Assembly: GCA_964461335.1 (NCBI GenBank)
Contig: CAYWTY010000046.1
Coordinates: forward strand, 1-13,472
Length of the DNA stretch: 13,472 bases
Direction of reading: 5' to 3'
DNA from: JAKJBL01 sp964461335
Lineage (GTDB): Bacteria > Bacillota > Clostridia > Christensenellales > CAG-138
In this document: positions 8,031 to 13,472 of the stretch, piece after piece
Layout of the letters: every line of letters starts with the position of its first letter
Position numbering within the stretch: the stretch's first letter is position 1
Program-made: the position numbers and the translations under genes
Notes under the pieces: generated by a model
The model's input: the letters and a program-made list of their open reading frames with translations, nothing else
Databases searched by the model: none
What the model was told of the DNA's origin: nothing

Positions 8031-8050
8031 TGTATAGCATATATTATACA
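8031..8050. promoter_or_regulatory. Imperfect palindrome at the divergent promoter region, possible operator
   Basis: TGTATA (8031-8036) and TATACA (8045-8050) form the arms; the two 10-base halves match in eight of ten positions as an inverted repeat. It covers a minus-strand TATAAT (8048-8043), a candidate -10 for the transporter gene. The region is AT-rich, so chance is a real possibility. Confidence 0.25.
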
Positions 8051-8090
8051 AGCTATATTAGTTCATGTATAGAAATATCGCGCAAACAGC

Positions 8091-8118
8091 TTTCGCACTT
8101 TATACTATGTGGTATAAT
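8091..8118 (+). promoter_or_regulatory. Extended -10 promoter for the VOC-hydrolase-tadA run
   Basis: A perfect TATAAT (8113-8118) is preceded by TG one base upstream (8110-8111), an extended -10. The -35 is poor (TTTCGC at 8091-8096, 16-base spacer), as often tolerated with extended -10 promoters. It lies 38 bases before the VOC start codon. Confidence 0.6.
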
Positions 8119-8141
8119 CAGACCTAAAGGAGATAAAAAGA

Positions 8142-8149
8142 GAAAGGAG
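8142..8149 (+). promoter_or_regulatory. Ribosome binding site fixing the VOC gene start
   Basis: GAAAGGAG lies six bases before the ATG at 8156. The reading frame stays open upstream to 8030, but that extension contains the promoter and no other ribosome site, so 8156 is the start. Confidence 0.8.
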
Positions 8150-8155
8150 CCTTAC

Positions 8156-8530
8156 ATGAAGTTTTGGATGGTGCACAATAACCTAAATGTGCTTGAACTT
8201 GAAAAAAGCCTTGCGTTTTATAAAGAAGCGCTCGGGCTTACCCCTGTGCGCGAAAAGGAAGCTCAAGACGGCTCGTATAAGCTCGTTTTCCTTGGGGACG
8301 GAAAAAGCGGCCACCAGCTTGAGCTTACATGGCTTAGAGATAGAAACGAGCCCTACAACCTTGGGGATAATGAAATACACCTTGCGTTTTACACAGATGA
8401 CTATAATGCTTCGCATTCGCTCCACGAACGTATGGGCTGCATTTGCTATGAAAACCCCAAGATGGGCATTTATTTCATACAAGACCCTGACGGTTACTGG
8501 CTTGAAATAATACCAGAGCGCAAAGCTTAA
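8156..8530 (+). CDS. Glyoxalase-I-like VOC family metalloenzyme
   Basis: A 124-residue protein of the vicinal oxygen chelate superfamily with the two beta-alpha-beta-beta-beta modules of glyoxalase I. The candidate metal ligands fall where they do in E. coli GloA (His5, Glu56, His74, Glu122): His7 in MVHNNLNV, Glu56 in HQLELTW, His75 in NEIHLAFY and Glu117 in GYWLEI. The ARxFYxxxLGL-type helix is present as LEKSLAFYKEALGL. GloA isomerises the glutathione hemithioacetal of methylglyoxal. Many clostridia lack glutathione, so the thiol here may differ; that is inference, and a different VOC activity is possible. It is the first gene of a tight run (17 bases to the hydrolase gene), read from an extended -10 promoter. 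Confidence 0.88.
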   Translation: MKFWMVHNNLNVLELEKSLAFYKEALGLTPVREKEAQDGSYKLVFLGDGKSGHQLELTWLRDRNEPYNLGDNEIHLAFYTDDYNASHSLHERMGCICYENPKMGIYFIQDPDGYWLEIIPERKA

Positions 8531-8547
8531 AAGCTACAGGCGGTTAT

Positions 8548-9321
8548 ATGAGGCTTCATTTTATCGGAAGGCGGCAAAGGAACAACCAGCAGGCATTTGA
8601 TGAGCTTGCAAAACCGTTTTTCAATAAAGCAAGTGAAACAGGGTGCATAGTAATGCACGGCTTTACAGGCACACCTGCAAATGTACGCATTATTGCAGAC
8701 GCGCTTTCGCGTGAAGGCTATACTGTATATGCGCCGCTCTTAAAGGGGCATGCAAGAACACTTTTTGAGATGGAGCGCGCAAGCGCAGACGATTGGATGC
8801 TTGATGCGTTAAATGCCTATAAAAGGCTTATAGACGAAGGGTGCACAAAAGTCTTCCTTATGGGGCTTTCAATGGGCGGCATACTTATGAGCTTAATAGC
8901 CTCAATGCATCACTGCGACGGGCTTGTGCTTATGAACACGCCATTTATAATGAAGCGCAGTTTAAAAAATGCAATGCATGCATCGCCCCTGCTGCGTTAT
9001 GTCACTACAAAGGGAGACCCCGAAAACCCATATTCGCAAGGGTATAACGGGGCGCCGCTTAGAAAGCTACGCGATTTGGAGAAGCTAAGCCTGCGCAGCC
9101 GAGGTGCGCTTTATAAACTCACATGCCCAATACTCCTTATTCAAAGCAAAGAGGATACTCGTGTGGATTTAAAAAGCGTTCAGGTTGTAGAAAACGGGGC
9201 TGTAAACGCAAGCATTACAACAGTTATTTTAGAAAACTCGCCGCATGGCTGCTCGTATGGGCCTGAGCGCGACTTAGTAGCCTCGTATTGCTTAGAGTTT
9301 GTAAAGAAGTACGCAACATAA
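8548..9321 (+). CDS. Alpha/beta hydrolase, carboxylesterase (Est30)-like
   Basis: A 257-residue single-domain alpha/beta hydrolase. The oxyanion-hole segment HGFTG is at 37-41. The nucleophile is Ser108 in GLSMGG, the acid is probably Asp203 in SKEDTRVD, and the base is His233 in NSPHGC. Order and spacing match the Geobacillus Est30 / monoacylglycerol-lipase-like carboxylesterases, which cleave short-to-medium acyl esters. No signal peptide is seen, so it should be cytoplasmic. The ribosome site is weak (AGGCGG before the ATG); with the 17-base gap from the VOC gene and 15-base gap to tadA, translation in an operon is likely. The natural substrate is not evident. Confidence 0.88.
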   Translation: MRLHFIGRRQRNNQQAFDELAKPFFNKASETGCIVMHGFTGTPANVRIIADALSREGYTVYAPLLKGHARTLFEMERASADDWMLDALNAYKRLIDEGCTKVFLMGLSMGGILMSLIASMHHCDGLVLMNTPFIMKRSLKNAMHASPLLRYVTTKGDPENPYSQGYNGAPLRKLRDLEKLSLRSRGALYKLTCPILLIQSKEDTRVDLKSVQVVENGAVNASITTVILENSPHGCSYGPERDLVASYCLEFVKKYAT

Positions 9322-9336
9322 TACCTTGGAGAAGAT

Positions 9337-9774
9337 ATGGACGAACGTTTTATGCGCATGGCGCTTGAAGAAGCGCAGCGCGCCTATGACCTAAATGAAG
9401 TGCCTGTTGGCGCTGTGCTTGTAAAGGGCGGTAAGGTGCTCTCAAGAAGCCATAATTTATGTGAGGCAGCCTCTGACCCTACTGCACATGCAGAGATGCT
9501 TGCAATTAAGGAAGCTATACGCAAAACGGGCGGTATGCTCTTAGGCAGCACCCTGTATGTAACGCTCGAACCCTGCGCAATGTGTGCAGGCGCAGCGCTT
9601 AATGCAAGGCTTTCGCGCATTGTATTTGGCGCATTTGATGTTCGCGGCGGCTGCTGCGGCTCTGTTGCGGATATTACAGATGGTTGGTTCAACCACAGCA
9701 TAGAAGTCATGGGCGGAATCCTCGAACACGAAAGCAGAGCGCTGCTTCAGCGCTTTTTCGCGAGCAAAAGATAA
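9337..9774 (+). CDS. tadA: tRNA adenosine(34) deaminase
   Basis: A 145-residue zinc-dependent deaminase that converts adenosine 34 to inosine in tRNA-Arg(ACG), letting one tRNA read three CGN codons. The active-site elements are HAE (His51 zinc ligand, Glu53 proton shuttle) and PCAMC (Cys80 and Cys83 zinc ligands), set in DPTAHAEMLAI and TLEPCAMCAGA, which is diagnostic of TadA over cytidine or guanine deaminases. After the core, GAFDVRGGCCGS replaces the more usual GA.D.K.GA.GS, a mild divergence. The length is slightly short but complete. TTGGAGAAG provides the ribosome site, and the gene lies 15 bases after the hydrolase gene. Confidence 0.95.
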   Translation: MDERFMRMALEEAQRAYDLNEVPVGAVLVKGGKVLSRSHNLCEAASDPTAHAEMLAIKEAIRKTGGMLLGSTLYVTLEPCAMCAGAALNARLSRIVFGAFDVRGGCCGSVADITDGWFNHSIEVMGGILEHESRALLQRFFASKR

Positions 9775-9822
9775 GCCTCATAAAAAAGCCCTGCAACGCA
9801 GGCAAGAATTAGGAGTATAAAA

Positions 9823-10200
9823 ATGCTTTCATTCATGTCAATCGCTGAACTTTGCCTTGCTGCATACCTCTTTGTTATAACGTTTAGAGGTAAGAGCAAG
9901 CTTTTCAAAAGCCCCTATGTAACAGAGGGCAAGGAAGACCAATACAGAAAGACTTCGCGTCTCGGGTTTTTAATAGTTTCTATTTTGCTTGTACTGCTTG
10001 CACTTATGGAGCCGCTTGCAGCTGTTCTGCCTGCCTCTATTTACGACTGGCTGCTGCCTGCGCTTTCTGCCTCAGTACTCCTTTCGCCAATGGTGCTTTA
10101 TATCTTTTTGGTGAGGCTTACGGATAAATTTAAAAGGAGCAAGCCTGCACGGCCTGTTGCTCCACGCGCTGCGTTTTTCTATGACGAAGAAAAGAAATAA
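9823..10200 (+). CDS. Small three-helix membrane protein, paralogue of the next gene
   Basis: A 125-residue protein of no recognised family. Predicted helices lie at about residues 4-20, 46-67 and 77-98. The basic stretch between helices 1 and 2 (FRGKSKLFKS) and the basic region after helix 3 (TDKFKRSKPARP) suggest both face the cytoplasm. The C-terminus ends in PRAAFFYDEEKK, an RAAF motif followed by an acidic patch. The next gene has the same length, helix layout and tail motif, so the two are tandem paralogues. AGGAG lies seven bases before the ATG. It follows tadA by 48 bases containing only a short CCTGC/GCAGG hairpin without a T run, so it may be transcribed with tadA. Confidence 0.75.
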   Translation: MLSFMSIAELCLAAYLFVITFRGKSKLFKSPYVTEGKEDQYRKTSRLGFLIVSILLVLLALMEPLAAVLPASIYDWLLPALSASVLLSPMVLYIFLVRLTDKFKRSKPARPVAPRAAFFYDEEKK

Positions 10201-10248
10201 CTTCGCAATTGCGTATTAGCACAGCCTACAATATTAACATTCTTTAAA

Positions 10249-10276
10249 CAATGCCGTTTTTGCATAAACGGCATTG
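10249..10276. promoter_or_regulatory. Perfect inverted repeat upstream of a promoter: operator or terminator
   Basis: CAATGCCGTTT (10249-10259) and AAACGGCATTG (10266-10276) form a perfect 11-base inverted repeat around a six-base spacer. No T run follows in either direction, so it is not a typical intrinsic terminator, though it could end the upstream gene weakly. Its right arm overlaps the candidate -35 of the next promoter, which would suit an operator. Confidence 0.5.
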
Positions 10277-10303
10277 CGTGTTGAGAAGCATTGCTGATAT
10301 AAT
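10274..10303 (+). promoter_or_regulatory. Extended -10 promoter of the second small membrane protein gene
   Basis: TATAAT (10298-10303) preceded by TGA (10295-10297) makes a perfect extended -10. The -35 candidate TTGCGT (10274-10279) matches three bases with an 18-base spacer and lies partly in the inverted repeat. The downstream gene starts 42 bases after the -10. Confidence 0.55.
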
Positions 10304-10344
10304 ACGCAAAGCGATGAGACTGCACCTGATAGGTAAGGAGGCTC

Positions 10345-10740
10345 ATGGATAATCTCTTAGGCTTGTTCGAGCTTGCCCTCGGCGGATATCTCATATATTG
10401 CGCAATAACGGGCAAAGGTCAAATTTATAAAAACGAGAATATAAAAAAGGGCATGGAGAAAAAACATTCTGCCGCAATGCGCCTTTTTTCGGCATTTCTC
10501 GGCCCGCTTATGGCAGCTTTAGGTGTACTTGACTATTTCTCCTCACGCATAAGCGGAACATGGGTAAAGCCAACCCTCATTATTCTATGGGCAATCTCGC
10601 TCCTTGGCATGGTAGCGCTCTTTATAGTATCCTTTAAAATGACTGATAGAAAAAAGCCTGTGCAGCAGCAAAAGCAGGAAAAGCCTTCTTCAAGAGCTGC
10701 ATTTGAGTTCGACGAGGATGACGAACAAAAAAAGCTTTAG
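10345..10740 (+). CDS. Small three-helix membrane protein, paralogue of the preceding gene
   Basis: A 131-residue protein of no recognised family. Helices are predicted at about 5-21, 47-66 and 76-96. It aligns end to end with the preceding gene: FELALGGYL against AELCLAAYL in helix 1, GKGQIYKNEN against GKSKLFKSPY in the loop, KMTDRKKP against RLTDKFKRSKP after helix 3, and SRAAFEFDEDDEQKK against PRAAFFYDEEKK at the end. The tail is more acidic here and preceded by a Gln/Lys-rich linker. AAGGAGG lies only three bases before the ATG, an unusually short gap. It has its own promoter, and the SH3-sortase genes follow in the same direction 75 bases later, so a role near the membrane with those secreted proteins is possible but unproven. 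Confidence 0.75.
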   Translation: MDNLLGLFELALGGYLIYCAITGKGQIYKNENIKKGMEKKHSAAMRLFSAFLGPLMAALGVLDYFSSRISGTWVKPTLIILWAISLLGMVALFIVSFKMTDRKKPVQQQKQEKPSSRAAFEFDEDDEQKKL

Positions 10741-10805
10741 AATACTTGTTTAAAACACGGGAATAACTTCAACAACTCAGGCTAAGTAAAATAGCCTTTA
10801 AATTT

Positions 10806-10810
10806 GGAGG
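10806..10810 (+). promoter_or_regulatory. Ribosome binding site fixing the first sortase start
   Basis: GGAGG lies five bases before the ATG at 10816. The frame also has a TTG at 10804, but that codon would overlap this site and would add four residues ahead of a clean signal peptide, so it is rejected as a start. Confidence 0.75.
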
Positions 10811-10815
10811 ACAAT

Positions 10816-11988
10816 ATGCAAAATTTAAGACCATTTCGTATTTTGGCGCTGCTCCTATGCTTTATGCTTGTTTTAAGCTTTGCCTTTAGCGCTCTTGCAG
10901 CCCCAGATGCAGTTATATCAAAAAGCGTTACGTTTCGCACAGGCCCTGGCACTAAATTCAGTGCACAGGGTACGCTTAAGCGCGGCACAGCCATTACAGT
11001 GCTTGATAATACAACAAGCAAAAGCTGGTGGAAGGTTTCTGTTGACGGCAAAGAAGGTTATGTTTCAAAAAAGTATGTTAAAGCTTCAGCTTCCCTTAAA
11101 GCAGGGGGAAACACAGCAGTTCTTACAACAAGCTTTTTACTTAGCGGCCCTGGCAGCGAGTACGATATTCTGCTTACGCTAAATGCCGGCGCACCTTTAA
11201 CAATACTCGAGCGGCCCTCAGCAGACTGGCTAAAGGTCAGCTATGAAGGCAGGGAGGGTTATATTCAAGCTTCAAATACAGGCGAACCCGCAAAGCCAGC
11301 AGCAGAGGCACCTAAAGAGGAAGTTTTGCAGCCAAACCCGAATGACCCGCTTGCAAGCAAAGTTGCGTGGGCAAGGAGCAAAAACAGCGATGCAATAGGC
11401 TGGATACGCGTCCCAAACACGAATATTGACCTGCCCATACTATACCAGTCAAACTGGTACTATGCAGACCATGACATCAACCGTAAAAAATCGTTAGACG
11501 GCGTTTACCCTTATGCAAATGTCCTAACAAAAAATGTTGTGCTCTTTGGCCACAACGCGCGCAAATCTGCAAGCGCAATGCATCACCTGCATCACCTTCA
11601 GGAAGCTGCGCTTAATAAAAGCAAATGCCAATCAGGCCAATGCGGGAAGGCGCTCTCAGGGAGCCTTGGCAGCTGGTATAAATCTTCCTCAGGCCGCATT
11701 TGGAATATTTCTGTTTTTGGCAAACAGCACTGGGAAGTGTATGCTATGTATGAAGTAAAAGCGAACGAGCCTATTTCCACACTTCAAAACAACTGGAACC
11801 TGCTCTCAGGTTCTGGCGATGAAGCAATAAAAAATTGGATTGACAAGCAGATAAGCCGCTCTGAAATTAACTTTGGCGTAAGCGTAGGCCCGCAGGATCA
11901 GCTTATGACAATAATCACATGCGGCACGAATTACGATAGCGCAACTGCAAATTCTCGGCTGTTCGTGTTCCTAAAGAACGTGGACTGA
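10816..11988 (+). CDS. Secreted SH3-SH3-class B sortase-like protein (copy 1)
   Basis: A 390-residue exported protein. Residues 1-28 are a signal peptide with a good cleavage site (SALA then AP). Two bacterial SH3 domains follow: about 30-90 (VTFRTGPGTKFS ... WWKVSVDGKEGYVSKKYV) and about 98-153 (LLSGPGSEYDIL ... WLKVSYEGREGYI). After a Pro/Ala/Glu linker comes a class B sortase domain (about 187-390) starting DAIGWIRVPNTNIDLPI. The catalytic set is His246 in FGHN, Cys369 in ITCG and Arg381 in SRLFVF. Sortases cut a sorting motif in secreted proteins and join them to the wall or a pilin; SH3 domains usually bind peptidoglycan. Most sortases keep an N-terminal membrane anchor, whereas this one seems to be released or wall-held by its SH3 domains. 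A cysteine pair (271, 276) follows the His region. A closely similar gene follows 56 bases on with no terminator visible between them. Confidence 0.88.
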   Translation: MQNLRPFRILALLLCFMLVLSFAFSALAAPDAVISKSVTFRTGPGTKFSAQGTLKRGTAITVLDNTTSKSWWKVSVDGKEGYVSKKYVKASASLKAGGNTAVLTTSFLLSGPGSEYDILLTLNAGAPLTILERPSADWLKVSYEGREGYIQASNTGEPAKPAAEAPKEEVLQPNPNDPLASKVAWARSKNSDAIGWIRVPNTNIDLPILYQSNWYYADHDINRKKSLDGVYPYANVLTKNVVLFGHNARKSASAMHHLHHLQEAALNKSKCQSGQCGKALSGSLGSWYKSSSGRIWNISVFGKQHWEVYAMYEVKANEPISTLQNNWNLLSGSGDEAIKNWIDKQISRSEINFGVSVGPQDQLMTIITCGTNYDSATANSRLFVFLKNVD

Positions 11989-12044
11989 CGCGGATTATAT
12001 AAAAACCCTAAGCAAATATACACATTTTAAGGAGGTACTACTCT

Positions 12045-13403
12045 ATGAGACACACTCGCCTAAGCGTACGCGCAGCAGCGTTTGCGCTTTGCATGATGAC
12101 TGTGCTTTTGGCGTTTTCGCCTGCACTTGCAGCAGAGATATACTGCTACGGCACAGTAAACGCTGACAATACCCCTGTTTACTCAAACCAAAATGCAACA
12201 ACTGTGCTCGGTGTATTCAACAAAAACGACCTTGTAGCGGTCGAATCCCAACTAAGCGCAGCAGGGCTTTATATTGTACGGCTCGGGCCCTCAACAGCAA
12301 GCACAGGCTATATTCGCATAAGCGCAATTCCGGACAATACCCGCACGTTCCAGCTCACCTCAGGCGCAACTCTTGCTCAGCTTAAATCCTCAGCAGGTGC
12401 TGTAGTTGATACAGGAACCCTGACAGAGGGTACAGCAGGCACAATTGTAAATGTTAAAAAGAACGTTAACTTCCGCTCAGGCGCAAGCAATAAGAGCGCA
12501 AGGGTCAAGGGCCAAAAGTCCGTTCCCAAGGGCGCAAGCGTAAGCATACTCGGCGATGAGAACGGCTTTTACAAGCTTGTTTACAAAGGAAAAACAGGCT
12601 ATGTAGACAAACGCTATGTTGCTGCAGGCGGCACTGTTCCCTCTACACCTGAAACAACACCGCCAGGCGTTGGCGCAGGCACTGATACAGGCCCGATTAC
12701 TATGGGCAGCGGCAAAATTGCAGTAGAAGCTTATAAGAGCGAGCCCATTCAAGCAGTAGGTACAGCGCTAAGCAACGCAAAAGCAAGAAATGGCAACACA
12801 ATCGGCTATATGTACCTAAACGGCACAAATATTCAGCGCCCTATTCTTTACAATGTAAAAGGCATTGATTACAGCAAATATAATTTCGAAAACAAAAAGT
12901 CTGCTGAAGGCGCTGTTTATTCCCTTTATGGAAAAGATATGACGCGTAACAATGTTATTACAGGCCACAATATGCGCAAATCCAACGGCATGCTCCACCA
13001 ACTCCACCACATTCAGGAAAAGACGCTTGGCTATACAAAATGCCAAATGACAGAGGCAACATGCGCAATAAGCCTTGATAATGCACCTGACCTTAAAGTG
13101 CAAGGCAACCGCATTTGGGACATCAGCATCTTTGGCTACAATAAGTGGGAAGTCTTTGCAATGTACGAAACTGCAGCAAAAGAGTCAAAGAACACAATTA
13201 ACTACAACATCAACCACTTGGCGAAGTATTCCCCGTCGCAGATTAAAACATGGATAGAGTACCAAAAGAACAGGTCTGAGTATAAGTTCAATACATCGGT
13301 CTCTACTGACGACATTTTCCTCACGCTCTATACCTGCGGCAACAATTACGACTCTTCTTCTGCACAATCACGCCTCTACTTCTTCTTTAAAGCAGTAAGG
13401 TAG
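12045..13403 (+). CDS. Secreted SH3-class B sortase-like protein (copy 2)
   Basis: A 452-residue paralogue of the preceding protein. The signal peptide covers 1-30 (PALA, then AEI). A divergent SH3-like region (about 32-95) is followed by a spacer and a clear SH3 domain (about 137-193: VNFRSGASNKSA ... FYKLVYKGKTGYVDKRYV), a Thr/Pro/Gly-rich linker (about 194-220) and a class B sortase domain (about 240-452). Catalytic residues are His308 in TGHN, Cys431 in YTCG and Arg443 in SRLYFF. The Cys-to-Arg spacing is twelve in both copies. The segment after His is shared with copy 1 (GHNxRKS...LHHxQE...KCQ), including a cysteine pair at 333 and 340. AAGGAGG lies nine bases before the ATG. No protein with an LPxTG- or NPxTN-like sorting tail is visible in the window, so the substrate is unknown; a transpeptidase that modifies the wall itself is an alternative. 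Confidence 0.88.
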   Translation: MRHTRLSVRAAAFALCMMTVLLAFSPALAAEIYCYGTVNADNTPVYSNQNATTVLGVFNKNDLVAVESQLSAAGLYIVRLGPSTASTGYIRISAIPDNTRTFQLTSGATLAQLKSSAGAVVDTGTLTEGTAGTIVNVKKNVNFRSGASNKSARVKGQKSVPKGASVSILGDENGFYKLVYKGKTGYVDKRYVAAGGTVPSTPETTPPGVGAGTDTGPITMGSGKIAVEAYKSEPIQAVGTALSNAKARNGNTIGYMYLNGTNIQRPILYNVKGIDYSKYNFENKKSAEGAVYSLYGKDMTRNNVITGHNMRKSNGMLHQLHHIQEKTLGYTKCQMTEATCAISLDNAPDLKVQGNRIWDISIFGYNKWEVFAMYETAAKESKNTINYNINHLAKYSPSQIKTWIEYQKNRSEYKFNTSVSTDDIFLTLYTCGNNYDSSSAQSRLYFFFKAVR

Positions 13404-13424
13404 TTAAAAACAAGCTATTAAAAA

Positions 13425-13472
13425 GGCTCTATGTCAATAGTTGGGGTAGAGCGGTAGACCAAGAGCAACGGG
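13425..13472. other. Possible left end of an insertion sequence, cut by the window edge
   Basis: After the stop codon of the last gene and an AT-rich stretch, GGCTCTATGTCAATAGTTGG begins at 13425. The GGCTCT-TGTCAA start resembles, from memory, terminal inverted repeats of ISL3-family elements. The match is short, no transposase is in the window, and the other end cannot be seen. GCTCTA (13426-13431) and TAGAGC (13447-13452) also form a six-base inverted repeat. Confidence 0.25.

Noticed and set aside
8030..8155. Upstream extension of the VOC reading frame by 42 codons
   Set aside because: The extension contains the TATAAT promoter and lacks a ribosome site; the glyoxalase fold starts at the ATG at 8156.
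9789..9803. CCTGC/GCAGG hairpin after tadA
   Set aside because: It has a five-base stem and no T run; it is not a convincing terminator or RNA gene.
10779..10799. AGGCTA/TAGCCT hairpin before the first sortase, considered as a terminator
   Set aside because: The stem is only six pairs and the T run is broken by A, so it is too weak to call.
10804..10815. TTG start for the first sortase
   Set aside because: The codon overlaps the GGAGG ribosome site used by the ATG at 10816, and the added residues are not part of the signal peptide.
1..13472. Frequent CAGGC/GCCTG words, considered as Chi-like or uptake motifs
   Set aside because: Their orientation flips with gene direction, and they arise from preferred codons such as GCA, ACA and GGC, so codon use explains them.

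Overview
The window looks like chromosomal DNA of a low-to-mid GC Bacillota, most likely a clostridial gut-type bacterium. This is inferred from strong AGGAGG-type ribosome binding sites, a T-box leader in front of a dimeric-type glycyl-tRNA synthetase, class B sortase-like proteins, and a secreted NlpC/P60 hydrolase with peptidoglycan-binding domains. No rRNA or tRNA gene, CRISPR array or phage gene is visible. One possible insertion-sequence end lies at the extreme right.

Left block, minus strand (about 1-4912). Four closely spaced genes read leftward: an anchored NlpC/P60 wall hydrolase, a beta-hydroxyacid dehydrogenase, a membrane-anchored PQQ-like beta-propeller protein, and a stand-alone glutamate-5-kinase-like amino acid kinase. 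A strong hairpin terminator (9-40) closes the block. Gaps are 23-53 bases, so an operon mixing cell-envelope and metabolic genes is plausible.

Middle (about 5022-7992). A sigma-A type promoter drives a complete glycine T-box leader. Its GGC specifier, stem I base with a kink-turn, T-box sequence and terminator can all be read. It controls glyS. A UMF1/Atg22-like major facilitator transporter is convergent with glyS, leaving only 11 bases between them.

Right block, plus strand (8156-13403). A housekeeping run encodes a glyoxalase-I-like VOC enzyme, a carboxylesterase-like alpha/beta hydrolase and the tRNA adenosine deaminase TadA. Two small paralogous three-helix membrane proteins follow, then two paralogous secreted proteins in which N-terminal SH3-like domains are fused to a class B sortase domain. 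These two tandem duplications side by side are the most unusual part of the window. The sortase-like proteins carry apparently cleavable signal peptides instead of the usual membrane anchor, a full His/Cys/Arg catalytic set, and an extra cysteine pair. No sorting-signal substrate gene is visible nearby, so their targets are unknown.
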